From Notospermus geniculatus (Eukaryota > Nemertea > Pilidiophora > Heteronemertea > Lineidae): a stretch of 64,000 nt of DNA. How positions within the stretch are numbered: position 1 is the first letter of the stretch; each line of letters starts with the position of its first letter. The notes beneath the pieces were generated by a model. The model did no database searches, had not been told where the DNA came from, and was given only the letters and a program-made list of their open reading frames with translations. Below are positions 1-10,947 of this stretch, one piece after another. The translations under genes and the position numbers were made by a program. Location of the stretch: NCBI GenBank assembly GCA_002633025.1, contig NMRB01000043.1, positions 407,326 to 471,325 of the forward strand. Direction: 5' to 3'.

Positions 1-1250
1 AGGCCTAATGATGACTTTCAACCTTAAATGTTTCTCCTGTCACTCGTATCAAAACGTGCTCATGGAGGTGTGGCAGGGTACTAAGGTGATGTAGAACACT
101 AAAGAGGAAATGCTTCTATTCTGGACAGCAAGACTGACAATCTTCGATGACCTGCATGTCAAGCGGGTCGAGGGGCTGCTGGAGGACTTGACCACGTCAC
201 TACAATACTCACTTAACCATGGGGTTACCCATGTCCAGTGACGTCTGGCTTGACTGCCAAGCTATTTCTGTAGTGTCGATCAATTTGCTTGGAAAAGAAT
301 GTCATCGCGTCCGTAATCTCGAGCGCCCAATACCGAAGGATTAGTCGCGTGATCTCATTAGGCAACCGCGACCTCCGACGAGCAATATAAATAGGAACTG
401 CATCAGGTTACGATAAATGGTTCTCTATCTAGAGATTAGTGTCGGAAGCCGAGGTGTGGCTTTGGTAAGTCCGCCGTGTCAACACAAACCCACAGTGGAC
501 TAGTAATGCATCAATTGATCCCCATGTAGCAGTCTCCCCATGGTTTCATACAAAGATTACTACCAATCCCCACATCAACTAAAGCCATGAATGACGAGAT
601 TTTGATTACAACTTGAAGATTCCCAGCCCGATAAGAAATACGACATTAGAAAAAGTGATTTCTTTTACATTGCGTGTCTCAAAGCATGCATTTGTCAGCT
701 CCAGCAAACTGTGCCAGCCACGATAAGTCGGCTGACATTTCCATCTGCCTCGGAATTGTCACTTGAAGTGGGAGAGAAACGATTTCTCCAGGATATGATG
801 TGGCCGATACATCTTTTTTCATGCGCAGCAATGTCACGCAACTTCAGCAACATCATCCTTAAAGATATTACGTTTAAAAGCCTCGAAATGGACAGGGACA
901 CACAATTAGTGAGGCACAATGTCAACAAAGTGGCCTGAAAGCACCGAGCGACAGAGCAATGGACGTTCTCAATTGCTTCTTTGATGCGACATGTCATCGG
1001 TGATTGGTTGAAGCATGTTTAGCTCGACCGAACTGATTGGTCCACGTGTGCTTACATTGCACCGTTATAGTGAAGCTGACCATGACAAGAGCCTCGTAAC
1101 ATCATGAACAAACCATTCAATGAAGGTTGTTGAAAGCGATATGCCCAAAGCTTGATATGAAATCAATTCGTTGTCAATTTATGCATTGCCTTTTGCCATT
1201 TCCTCCCCACGTTGTGTTTTAATTATAATATATTGGTTGTTTTGAATGTG
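1..1250. other. Stretch without recognised features
   Basis: No exon, repeat or RNA gene recognised. The missing 5' exons of the SLC43 gene were looked for here and not found. Short open frames on both strands look non-coding. Confidence 0.4.
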
Positions 1251-1251
1251 A

Positions 1252-1440
1252 ATACCTCCGGCTGGCCATGTGTAGTCCGCAGCGGTCCACTCGAGATATA
1301 CCTCCGGCTGGTCATGTGTAGTCGGCAGCGGTCCACTCGAGATATACCTCCCGCTCCGGCTGGTCATGTGTAGTCGGCAGCGGTCCACTCGAGATATACC
1401 TCCGACTGGCATGACTGGTCATGTGTAGACTGTGCTTTAT
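1252..1440. repeat. 46-bp tandem repeat, about four copies
   Basis: The unit begins ATACCTCCGGCTGG and ends GGTCCACTCGAGAT. Copies start near 1252, 1298, 1344 and 1396. The third has a small internal insertion, and the fourth is partial and altered. It is too short and regular to be coding despite an open frame on the minus strand. Confidence 0.85.
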
Positions 1441-1549
1441 AGAAACAGAAAATGAGCAACGTCCCAAGAATTACAGCTGAATTACATTACGTAATCATAA
1501 ACAAAGAAATTCACCAAATATGAAAAACAAATAAGAAATAGAAATCGGG

Positions 1550-1675
1550 TCTCTAACGTGAAAGACATTGCTTCCTACCAGAATCGAACCCACGGACCCT
1601 CGCATAAGGCATCAATCGCCAGCACTATGGGGCAGCATGCACGCCTTAAACCACTAGGCGAAATCCCCATCTTCA
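1550..1675 (-). mobile_element. tRNA-derived SINE (class II tRNA head)
   Basis: On the minus strand there is an A-box-like CGCCTAGTGGTTTAAGGCG (about 1640-1660) followed by GGTTCGATTC (1581-1590), a B box. The spacing is long, as in serine or leucine tRNAs with a long variable arm. Segments around the B box (AGTGCTGGCGATTGATGCC, CTTATGCGA, GTCCGTGGGTTCGA, GGTAGGAAGC, ATGTCTTTCAC) recur at 43905-43985 on the plus strand, which shows an interspersed family rather than a tRNA gene. There is no clean acceptor stem. Confidence 0.75.
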
Positions 1676-1922
1676 AATATGAAAAACAGGTACATTTTTC
1701 TTGGAGAAGAAGCATGTAAATGACAAATTCAGCGTGTGACAGCAATGTCACAAACACATAGAACCTCGCGTGGCGAAGGTGTCTTGATCTGCACTTCATG
1801 TACACCATACACGTTCAGGCTACATTAAAGTAGTTCCAGGAAGTAAAATCCACAATTGTTATGGCTGCCCTGTCTCGGAAAATCTGGCAGCATTCATGAA
1901 ATTCACGTGCGGAGTACTCTAT

Positions 1923-2040
1923 GGGCCGTATTTTAGAACGTTCCTTAACATTAGGTCCACCTTAAATCTATTGTTCTCGATGGTTTTACAATAGACTTAA
2001 GGTCGACCTTAACGTTAAGGAACGTTCTAAAATATGACCC
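1923..2040. mobile_element. Foldback MITE
   Basis: Inverted termini: GGGCCGTATTTTAGAACGTT and, at the right, the complement of GGGTCATATTTTAGAACGTT. The arms continue into CCTTAACGTTAAGG-like sequence. About 118 bp, non-coding. A similar end (AAGGAACGTCTAAAATGCGG) occurs alone near 23166-23188. Confidence 0.85.
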
Positions 2041-2128
2041 TTAATCTGTACTCCATATACTCTATAAGTCAGATTGCTATCGTGCCTCGATTATTAGCAG
2101 CAGAATCCTTCAGACCGTTAGGATTCAG

Positions 2129-2210
2129 AATGGCTGAGTGAGTGGACAGAGCTGTGGAGACCCAATCTCCAATTCAAACCTAGCTGAAGCATAAAATTGA
2201 TTACTGATAG
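2129..2210 (+). mobile_element. Possible degenerate tRNA-derived element
   Basis: TGGCTGAGTGAGTGG resembles an A box and AATTCAAACCT, about 45 nt later, a mutated B box. No second copy was noticed, so this is a weak call. Confidence 0.25.
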
Positions 2211-2931
2211 AGAGGTTCGTTGGTTAATAGCATTGGTTTAATGTTACGTTCGCCCAATATTTGACCAGTCTCCTCTTTCTCCATATTATTGTTCTACCAC
2301 AAAATTAGCCCTAATGATTCTCTGGCAGTCAATAGTAACTTGTCCCACCATTGTCGATGTTGACTTACTGAATGTTGGAAATAGATTGGCTTTTAATTCA
2401 CATCTTTTAGTAGACGAAAATTTGACTGAGTGGCAATGGTGTCTCAAAAGCATTTCGCTTTGTCACCCAATAAGTCACGATTTTTCATTATTTTGAACTC
2501 GTCAGGGTAAACACAAAATAACTGACGGAAACACTTTTGACGGTGGTTCCCCCAGTGACGTTACTGACGTTACCACTGAAGATCCAGATAATTACACCGT
2601 TGAATGGCCAATGGGCAATAAGTCACATACCCAACTTCGGACCTTCTCTGACTCGTCTGATGCTTTCAGCTTATGAAGCTAATGAGATCATGTCTTGGCG
2701 ATCGCGTCATATGTAGAAAAGTTTGTGAGCAGCTCTTTGAGACCTTTCCAAAGAAGCTCTTAGACACTGATCGCAAACTATGTCAATCTGCGAGACAAAC
2801 TTCCAGTTTCAAGAATATGAAGGGAGGGACCCAGCGTCCGTCTGTTGGGCCTATAGCTGCTCTATGTGCCTGTTGAGAATACTTCAACTGATGTCTAATA
2901 GATTACTCTCTGTACCAATTCCTACTTTCAG

Positions 2932-2978
2932 CGCTCTCCACACGGCTGCAACTCTACTGATGGCTTTCAATGGACCTG
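2932..2978 (+). CDS. SLC43-family transporter, exon a (unit 1)
   Basis: This 47-nt exon has an acceptor ending ctttcag and a donor GTAAGT. It enters in phase 2 and leaves in phase 1. It encodes ALHTAATLLMAFNGP, the end of a membrane helix, and joins the next exon to read NGPDMSWLLYPALTL, a run typical of SLC43 carriers. The base sequence is identical in unit 2. Exons for the first roughly 110 residues (start codon and first membrane helices) were not found in 1-2931 and probably lie upstream of the window. Confidence 0.75.
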
Positions 2979-3038
2979 GTAAGTATGAACCATTACTTCC
3001 ATCCTATCCATCCTGCCCAGTACCTTTGTGGATTATGA

Positions 3039-3468
3039 TTCTAAAATACCTTGGTATCTCGTGCGTATGTTTCAAATGGATAATGCATTAGCCTCATTCT
3101 GAATGCAGCGGGTCTGGGTGACACAACCAAGACCCGCTAAGTGTAATGGCGTTCGTCCAACATTTCTCGCTTCGAGCATTCAGCGAGGTAGTGCAGCGAA
3201 TGTCGGCCAGGTGGATACTCAGTGACCTATCCCAACGAGGTTTTGTACCATTAGGTACATTTCCTGCGGATAATCCGTTGAAGAAAGCGCCCTGCGACCT
3301 CATTTCGACTCCTGCAGCTTGCTGCTAGCGCTGCACACAGATGTACACGATGTAGGCACGATGTACAGGTTTGTACACACAGTGCGTGATTCACTGATGT
3401 CGCGTCATCGACGGAGCGTCCTCCCTNTGTCGCAACCAAGACCCTCCGCCTCGGGTTTAATTCCTTAA
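3039..3468. repeat. About 430-bp insertion in the first intron of unit 1
   Basis: Unit 2 reads GATTATGAGTTAAACTCG without interruption, while unit 1 has about 430 extra bases between GATTATGA and GTTAAACTCG. The insert has no clear terminal repeats or target-site duplication. It contains a 9-bp inverted repeat (AGCGGGTCT and AGACCCGCT, near 3108-3139) and one N at 3427. It may be a mobile-element fragment or sequence lost from unit 2. No coding content is recognised. Confidence 0.6.
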
Positions 3469-3518
3469 GTTAAACTCGTTATTCATTCCTAAACCACCAG
3501 CGAATTCCCATCTTTCAG

Positions 3519-3688
3519 ACATGTCCTGGTTGCTCTACCCAGCGCTGACCCTGACCTCGTTCTGCGGTCTCCTTATCTTTCTGACCAATGTCCAGATATC
3601 TAACCTGTACGGGAGCCTGAGATATATGATCATCGGATTATTTGTAGGAGCTTTTGACTCGAGCAGGCTTGTCATGTTCTTTATTGCG
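3519..3688 (+). CDS. SLC43-family transporter, exon b (unit 1)
   Basis: The exon is bounded by tctttcag and GTAAGT and ends on a codon boundary. It encodes a hydrophobic helix (LLYPALTLTSFCGLLIFL), then TNVQISNLYGSLRYMIIGLF and VGAFDSSRLVMFFIA. The order TNVQ, NL-G--R and GAFDSS is a hallmark block of SLC43 transporters (LAT3/LAT4 amino-acid carriers and the SLC43A3 nucleobase carrier), where it lies in the N-terminal half of the twelve-helix MFS fold. SLC43 proteins act in the plasma membrane as facilitative carriers; the substrate here cannot be told from sequence. It differs from unit 2 by four substitutions, all synonymous. Confidence 0.88.
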
Positions 3689-4110
3689 GTAAGTAAAACA
3701 TCAGACATGTCAGAGTCGGGCGTTAAGAATAGATGGAACCCCGGGGTGGAACACATTGCCAGCATAGAGTGTTCGGTCCGCTCTAGTCCTCGACAAACCT
3801 TGTTCAACTGAGGCGTTAACCTAAGGAACTTCGACAAACCTTATTCAAGTATGGCGTTAACCAAAGGAGCCTAGACGAACCTTGTTCTTCAGTTATGCTG
3901 TTAGCAAAAGGAACCTCGACTAACCTTATTCAATTATGGTGTTTACCTAACATGCCTAAGGGACCACGTTAAATAGGAAAAGTTACAAATTGACAAGGAT
4001 GGAGAGGGCTTCCCCCACCTACACAATTGCTGTTCCTCCCACAACTGATCTTTCACTATCGCTCTATGTAACTACCAAAAAGTTGCTCAACAACGCTGTT
4101 GTCTTTTTAG

Positions 4111-4294
4111 ACGACCAGTTATGAAGGCATGAACATCCAAATGTCATTCATGTTCATCACGGTCAGCATCATTCCATTCCTCATCGGAACAATTGCCTTG
4201 CTTCCAAAGGGTCGGATTCCATGGCCGCTACCGGAAGATTATGGGAGAAGAAGAGCATCAGCAACCAATGGTTACCTTATGCGAAACAGTAGAG
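4111..4294 (+). CDS. SLC43-family transporter, exon c (unit 1)
   Basis: The acceptor is gtctttttag and the donor AGAG|GTATGG; the exon starts in phase 0 and ends in phase 1. It encodes SYEGMNIQMSFMFITVSIIP, a helix, then LLPKGRIPWPLPEDYGRRR. An IP-PLP--Y element after the sixth helix, at the start of the central cytoplasmic loop, is what I recall for SLC43 members. The basic and polar residues that follow fit that loop. One synonymous difference from unit 2 (AGA/CGA). Confidence 0.88.
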
Positions 4295-4636
4295 GTATGG
4301 TCGGTGTAACTTAAGACAGCTACAAACGATTAGAGGCGAGGGCGAAGTGTACGCCTGCTTCGTGGCACAGGGGAAAACATCGCGAATCAATTCATAAGAT
4401 ACGCACCTCACCAGATCCCCGTTCATGTCAAGGGACTGTTCCCTCCGTGACGCTTCGCCTAAAGTGCATGGATTTCCATATCTAGAATATCATGTAGAGC
4501 TTCTATTGGTATAACAACGATTATGCTCAGCTGAACTGAGGGATCAACGATCGTAAAATGATGGGCAACAATCCATGAAGCACTCTTGATATAACATCAA
4601 ATTAAAATTGTATTTATTGTTCCATAATCTCCACAG

Positions 4637-4810
4637 GCTCTCAGAAACGCAAGAAGCGTCAAAACAAACCCGGGTTTTCCTCCTACATCAAGACACCACT
4701 GTATATCAGCCAAGTTCTTTGGTTTTCCGTTCTCTATCTAAGGGGCAGCTTCTTCGAAAGTAGTATGAAGTTACACTTAGCGTACTACTTCAAACAGGAT
4801 ATGAATAAAG
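4637..4810 (+). CDS. SLC43-family transporter, exon d (unit 1)
   Basis: The exon follows ctccacag and ends before GTAGGT, with phase 1 at both ends. It begins with a very basic stretch (GSQKRKKRQNK), continuing the central loop, then SSYIKTPLYISQVLWFSVLY and LRGSFFESSMKLHLAYYF. The SVLYLRGSFF segment matches the SVLQLR-like start of the seventh membrane helix in SLC43 proteins. Five differences from unit 2, all at synonymous third positions. Confidence 0.87.
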
Positions 4811-5986
4811 GTAGGTTGAAACCGACAAGGAACTGTAAATATGGTAAAATCGACGTTAGGGTCATCCCTCCTTCATCCTCCTCGATCAGAACATGGAAGG
4901 GAAAATGCTTTGATGGAACCAGTGTGGTGTGAAATATCAAAGCATTTTCAGTTCCGCAGTCTCGTCCTCGTGGAATGGTACGGTATTATGAACAAGGGAA
5001 GTATTCATGGTTTCCACGACGTAACTCCAACAATGTCCGCCATTGCTGACGTCGACATCATGACGTAAAGCCGGGGGCAAGATGCGCAACTCAACAGAAC
5101 GATGTGGTGGAAACGTTGAATAGGAACCATAATCACATTACAGATAAAAATAGGTAAACAAACGCCGGGCAATGTGATTGATGCATTCAGGAGGAAGTAA
5201 TTCTTCTTCATCGCTCATGAACCAACAGCCACCTTCACAGGCGAGATTTGATTAGCGTGGTTGATTAGGACATACCAGCAGAGCCAAGGTGACAACTCTC
5301 TTCCGTTTACAACACTCTGGTCAATGACCGGGTGATGGATTAGGTCGCTGGCTGAGAGAGTCGCAGACAGCCGCGGACAAGGGCACGTTCACCACGTAAA
5401 CCAGCTACGTGCAGCTGCCGTCGGCCACACTTCAGCCAACAGCAACGTTGGCTGGCTGAGAGAGTGACAGCCAAAAGCATGTTACATCGTGGAAATGATG
5501 AATAGCTGCCGTCGGCTACACTGCTGAAGGAGGGGATTTGAAATCAGAATCTTTTAAACACATTACATATCAGTAATTGACAGTTATAGCAAGCTCTGGG
5601 GGTGACGAAGTACACTAGTAACGAAAGCTGGGAAGCCATTGACTACACTGAAAAGTGTCATTTGATGGTTACCGGCTATTCCTCAAAAACAGCACAGCCA
5701 GCTCAAAGTTAGGCAGGTCTGCTGGTGGCTTGTGGTGTTTGATGTCGATTCACCAACTGGTGTTCATCGTCAGTTCTTTATGCATGCTTCTGCATTCTAA
5801 TCCGAGAGTTTAACCTAACGGTCCACTGTAGACATCGTCATTTTGTTCTAGTGGACTCCAGATGGAAAATTGGTACATGTACATGTACGTACATCGCTTT
5901 CCAATACAAACGTTCAGTGTAGTCTGGATGAATTTGTTGTCCGCGTTCATTCCGTAGCAACCTTCCTTGTTCAACGTGTCTTTCAG

Positions 5987-6088
5987 TTGATGGTTATCTA
6001 AAGATCTTCAACCTGATACAATGCTTCGGAATCTTCATCGGGCCATTCATTGGTGTCATAGTTGATCGACAAACGAAGGCTGTCACAG
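5987..6088 (+). CDS. SLC43-family transporter, exon e (unit 1)
   Basis: This 102-nt exon runs from gtctttcag to GTACAC, phase 1 at both ends. It encodes VDGYLKIFNLIQCFGIFIGP then FIGVIVDRQTKAVT. A helix followed by G-x-x-x-D-R and a basic residue is the usual MFS loop signature, here the C-terminal-half counterpart (helices 8-9). It is identical in the two repeat units. Confidence 0.87.
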
Positions 6089-6328
6089 GTACACACGACC
6101 TTTATCATCGCCATCTTTCATGACCATCATCCGTCATCATCTGCACTAAACATCTGTAGCGACTTACGGACTGCAATACTGTAAAGTTGTGGTAATAAAG
6201 TCAGACATAATACAAAAGACGCATCCTTGCCAACAAGAGTTAATCGGCCCACTTCAGCACGTCAGACGTAATGGAGGAGTTGTTTTATCAAGATGGCGAA
6301 CATAATCTGCCATAACTTTCTTTTCTAG

Positions 6329-6515
6329 GACTGGCAAGAACGCAGCAAGCACTTTGCAACGCCTCCCTCGTCCATGCAATCGTTCTCCTCCTCTCAATAG
6401 CACAATGCCTTCTTTCAATGTTCCCAGCAGCAAATCTCTTCTACTTCTCCTTCGTTCTCGAGTTGATCTGCCGGGCAGCCCTTCTGACAGCACATACCAT
6501 CTTGTTACTTCTGGC
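6329..6515 (+). CDS. SLC43-family transporter, exon f (unit 1)
   Basis: The exon runs from ttttctag to GTAAGT and leaves in phase 2. It encodes two hydrophobic segments, NASLVHAIVLLLSIAQCLLS and LFYFSFVLELICRAALLTAH, ending TILLLLA, corresponding to helices 9-11. Its donor phase (2) equals the acceptor phase of the first exon of unit 2 as well as that of the unique exon at 12030, so either splice would keep the reading frame. Two synonymous differences from unit 2. Confidence 0.87.
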
Positions 6516-7629
6516 GTAAGTATTATGTGATCAATTTGGCGTACGTCGGCGGTTTTTTATACACAGCGTAGACTAATATGCATCCTCTGACGGTCACGAC
6601 ATTAGTTCTCACAGATTGGGAGTCGCAAGGCAATCGACAGATTAACCCCTGCCACTGTATTCACCATAAGGACATTTCAATATTGGAATCGGTAAAGCAA
6701 GTTAAACAACTGCGCTCTGAATGCATATGTTATGAATGGCTAAAAAAATATTCTAATATGTTTGTTCGGCAAATCAATGGTCATTAGATCGTGGGTTTGG
6801 ATGCAGCTTTTCTGCCGACACCACTCCGTCCATTCGGTCGAATGGCGCTAATGTTTGTAATGGCAAAGTGTCTCCGTGGAACTGACCACCGAATCTGATT
6901 GTATTGCGTGATTATTTTCAATCTGTGTAATCATCATGCTGAACCATTTGNCCCAATATTTGACCAGTCTCCTCTTTCTCCATATTATTGTTCTACCACA
7001 AAATTAGCCCTAATGATTCTCTGGCAGTCAATAGTAACTTGTCTCACCATTGTCGATGTTGACTTACTGAATGTTGGAAATAGATTGGCTTTTAATTCAC
7101 ATCATCTTTTAGAAGACGAAAATTTGACTGAGTGGCAATGGTGTCTCTAAAGCATTTCGCGTTCTCATCCACTAAGTCACGATTTTTCATTTGAACTCGT
7201 CATGGTAAACACAAAATAACTGACGGAGACACTTTTGACGGTGGTTCCCCCAGTGACGTTACTGACGTTACCACTGAAGATCCAGATAATTACACCGTTG
7301 AATGGCCAATGGGCAATAAGTCACATACCCAACTTCGGACCTTCTCTGACTCGTCTGATGCTTTCAGCTTATGGAGCTAATGAGATCATGTCTTGGCGGT
7401 CGCGTCATATGTAGAAAAGTTTGTGAGCAGCTCTTTGAGGCCTTTCCAAAGAAGCTCTTAGACACTGATCGCAAACTATATCAATCTGCGAGGCAAACTT
7501 CCAGTTTCAAGAATATGAAGGGAGGGACCCAGCGTCCGTTTGTTGGGCCTATAGCTGCTGCATGAACCTGTTGAGAGTACTTCAACTGATATAAAGTAGA
7601 CTACTCTCTGTATCCATTCCTACTTTCAG

Positions 7630-7676
7630 CGCTCTCCACACGGCTGCAACTCTACTGATGGCTTTCAATGGACCTG
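7630..7676 (+). CDS. SLC43-family transporter, exon a (unit 2)
   Basis: This 47-nt exon has the same bases and splice phases as 2932-2978 and encodes the same helix end. The following intron is only 110 nt here (7677-7786), against 540 nt in unit 1. Confidence 0.75.
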
Positions 7677-7786
7677 GTAAGTATGAACCATTACTTCCAT
7701 CCTATCCATCCTGTCCAGTCCCTTTGTGGATTATGAGTTAAACTCGTTATTCATTCCTAAACCACCAGTGAATTCCCGTCTTTCAG

Positions 7787-7956
7787 ACATGTCCTGGTTG
7801 CTCTACCCGGCGCTGACCCTGACCTCGTTCTGCGGTCTCCTCATCTTTCTGACCAATGTCCAGATATCTAACCTGTACGGGAGCCTGAGATATATGATCA
7901 TCGGATTATTTGTAGGAGCTTTTGATTCCAGCAGGCTTGTCATGTTCTTTATTGCG
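7787..7956 (+). CDS. SLC43-family transporter, exon b (unit 2)
   Basis: The acceptor is gtctttcag and the donor GTAAGT. It encodes the same protein as 3519-3688, with the TNVQ, NLYGSLR and GAFDSS blocks. The four base differences (CCA/CCG, CTT/CTC, GAC/GAT, TCG/TCC) are all silent. Confidence 0.88.
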
Positions 7957-8362
7957 GTAAGTAAAACATCAGACATGTCAGAGTCGGGCGTTAAGAATAG
8001 ATGGAACCCCGGGGTGGAACACATTGCCAGCATAGAGTGTTCGGTCCGCTCTAGTCATCGACAAACCTTATTCAACTGAGGTGTTAACCTAAGGAACTTC
8101 GACAAACCTTATTCAAGTATGGCGTTAACCAAAGGAGCCTAGACGAACCTTGTTCTTCAGTTATGGTGTTAGCAAAAGGAACCACGACTAACCTTATTCA
8201 ATTATGGTGTTTACCTAAGGGACCACGTTAAATAGGAAAAGTTACAAATTGACAAGGATGGAGAGGGCTTCCCCCACCTACACAATTGCTGTTCCTCCCA
8301 CAACAGATCTTTCACATTACTAACTACCAAAAAGTTGCTCAACGACGCTGTTGTTTTTTTAG

Positions 8363-8546
8363 ACGACCAGTTATGAAGGCATGAACATCCAAATGTCATT
8401 CATGTTCATCACGGTCAGCATCATTCCATTCCTCATCGGAACAATTGCCTTGCTTCCAAAGGGTCGGATTCCATGGCCGCTACCGGAAGATTATGGGAGA
8501 CGAAGAGCATCAGCAACCAATGGTTACCTTATGCGAAACAGTAGAG
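8363..8546 (+). CDS. SLC43-family transporter, exon c (unit 2)
   Basis: Intact copy of 4111-4294 with one silent difference. It encodes the sixth helix and the LPKGRIPWPLPEDY element at the start of the central loop. Confidence 0.88.
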
Positions 8547-8893
8547 GTATGGTCGGTGTAACTTAAGACAGCTACAAACGATTAGAGGCGAGGGCGAAGT
8601 GTACGCCTGCTTCGTGGCACAGGGGAAAACACCGCGAATCAATTCATAAGATACGCACCTCACCACATCCCCATTCATGTCAAGGGACTGTTCCCTCCGT
8701 GACGCTTCGCCTAAGGTGCATGGATTTCCATATCTAGAATATCATGTAGAGCTTCTATTGGTATAACAACGATTATGCTCAGCTGAACTGAGGCCGGGAT
8801 CAACGATGGTAAAATGATGGGAACATTTCATGAAGCACTCTTGATATAACATCAAATTAAAATTGTATTTATTGTTTCATAATCTCCACACAG

Positions 8894-9067
8894 GCTCCCA
8901 GAAACGCAAGAAGCGTCAAAACAAACCCGGTTTTTCCTCCTACATCAAGACACCGCTGTATATCAGCCAAGTTCTCTGGTTTTCCGTTCTCTATCTAAGG
9001 GGCAGCTTCTTCGAAAGTAGTATGAAGTTACACTTAGCATACTACTTCAAACAGGATATGAATAAAG
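8894..9067 (+). CDS. SLC43-family transporter, exon d (unit 2)
   Basis: Intact copy of 4637-4810. The acceptor region reads ccacacag rather than ctccacag but is functional by pattern. Five silent differences. It encodes the basic loop end and the seventh helix. Confidence 0.87.
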
Positions 9068-10254
9068 GTAGGTTGAAACTGACAAGGAACTGTAAACATG
9101 GTAAAATCGACGTTAGGGTCAATTCATCCCTCCTTCATCCTCCTCGACGAGAACATGGAAGAGAAAATGCTTTGATGGAACCAGTGTGGTGTGAAATATC
9201 AAAGCATTTTCAGTTCCGCAGTCTCGTCCTCGTGGAATGGTACGGTATTATGAACAAGGGAAGTTCATGGTTTCCACGACGTAACTCCAACAATGTCCGC
9301 CATTGCTGACGTCGCCATCATGACGTAAAGCCGGGGGCAAAACGCGCAACCCAACAGAACGATGTTGCGTGGTGGAAACGTTGAATAGGAACCATAATCA
9401 CATTACAGATAAAAATAGGTAAACAAACGCCGGGCAATGTGATTGATGCATTCAGGAGGAAGTAATTCTTCTTCATCGCTCATGAACCAACAGCCACCTT
9501 CACAGGCGAGATTTGATTAGCCTGGTTGATTAGGACATACCAGCAGAGCCAAGGTGACAACTCTCTTCCGCTTACAACACTCTGGTCAATGACCGGGTGA
9601 TGGATTAGGTCGCTGGCTGAGAGACTCGCAGACAGCCGCGGCCAAGGGCACGTTCACCACGTAAACCAGCTACGTGTAGCTGCCGGCGTCGGCCACAATT
9701 CAGCCAACAGCAACGTTCGCTGGCTGAGAGAGTGACAGCCAAAATCATGTTACATCGTGGAAATGATGAATAGCTGCCGTCGGCTACACTGCTGAAGGAG
9801 GGGATTTGAAATCAGAATCTTTTAAACACATTACATATCAGTAATTGACAGTTATAGCAAGCTCTGGGGGTGACGAAGTACACTAGTAACGAAAGCTGGG
9901 AAGCCATTGACTACACTGAAAAGTGTCATTTGATGGTTACCGGCTATTCCTCAAAAACAGCACAGCCAGCTCAAAGTTAGGCAGGTCTGCTGGTGGCTTG
10001 TGGTGTTTGATGTCGATTCACCAACTGGTGTTCATCGTCAGTTCTTTATGCATGCTTCTGCATTCTAATCCGAGAGTTTAACCTAACGGTCCACTGTAGA
10101 CATCGTCATTTTGTTCTAGTGGACTCCAGATGGAAAATTGGTACATGTACATGTACGTACATCGCTTTCCAATACAAACGTTCAGTGTAGTCTGGATGAA
10201 TTTGTTGTCCGCGTTCATTCCGTAGCAACCTTCCTTGTTCAACGTGTCTTTCAG

Positions 10255-10356
10255 TTGATGGTTATCTAAAGATCTTCAACCTGATACAATGCTTCGGAAT
10301 CTTCATCGGGCCATTCATTGGTGTCATAGTTGATCGACAAACGAAGGCTGTCACAG
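10255..10356 (+). CDS. SLC43-family transporter, exon e (unit 2)
   Basis: Base-for-base identical to 5987-6088; encodes the helix followed by GVIVDRQTK. Confidence 0.87.
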
Positions 10357-10596
10357 GTACACACGACCTTTATCATCGCCATCTTTCATGACCATCATCC
10401 GTCATCATCTGCACTAAACATCTGTAGCGACTTACGGACTGCAATACTGTAAAGTTGTGGTAATAAAGTCAGACATAATACAAAAGACGCATCCTTGCCA
10501 ACAAGAGTTAATCGGCCCACTTCAGCACGTCAGACGTAATGGAGGAGTTGTTTTATCAAGATGGCGAACATAATCTGCCATAACTTTCTTTTCTAG

Positions 10597-10783
10597 GACT
10601 GGCAAGAACGCAGCAAGCACTTTGCAACGCCTCCCTCGTCCATGCAATCGTCCTTCTCCTCTCAATAGCACAATGCCTTCTTTCAATGTTCCCAGCAGCA
10701 AATCTCTTCTACTTCTCCTTCGTTCTCGAGTTGATCTGCCGGGCAGCCCTTCTGACAGCACATACCATCTTGTTACTTCTGGC
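10597..10783 (+). CDS. SLC43-family transporter, exon f (unit 2)
   Basis: Copy of 6329-6515 with two silent differences (GTT/GTC, CTC/CTT). It leaves in phase 2 and joins the exon at 12030 to complete an alanine codon, giving LLLLAFPQECFGKLFG. Confidence 0.88.
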
Positions 10784-10947
10784 GTAAGTATTATGTGATC
10801 AATTTGGCGTGCGTCGGCGGTTTTTTATACACAGCGTAGACTAATATGTATCCACTGACGGTCACAGCATTAGTTCTCACAGATTGGGAGTCGCAAGGCA
10901 ATCGACAGATTAACCCCTGCCACTGTATTCACCATAAGGACATTTCA

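Larger units (their letters stand above)
2253..6950 (+). repeat. Direct repeat unit 1 carrying six SLC43 exons
   Basis: This segment and the one at 6952-11363 are near-identical over exons and introns alike. Both begin with CCCAATATTTGACC and end with CTGAACCATTTG, and a single N at 6951 separates them. Unit 1 is longer because its first intron holds an extra stretch of about 430 bases (3039-3468). Unit 2 instead holds a 148-bp foldback element (10948-11095). The duplication covers an internal exon block but not the last two exons of the gene. It may be a true tandem duplication or two haplotypes joined end to end; the N on the junction favours the second. Confidence 0.93.

Noticed and set aside
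1179-1412. Minus-strand 77-codon repetitive protein
   Set aside because: Translation of the 46-bp tandem repeat.
2673-2876. Frame conserved in both repeat units (also 7371-7565) as a possible exon
   Set aside because: Its conservation is explained by the duplication; no SLC43 similarity, and the frame is not needed for splicing.
6254-6493. Minus-strand 79-codon frame (and its copy at 10522-10761)
   Set aside because: Shadow of SLC43 exon f on the opposite strand.
7726-8079. 117-codon frame containing the SLC43 exon b segment
   Set aside because: Only 7787-7956 is coding; the rest reads through splice sites into intron.
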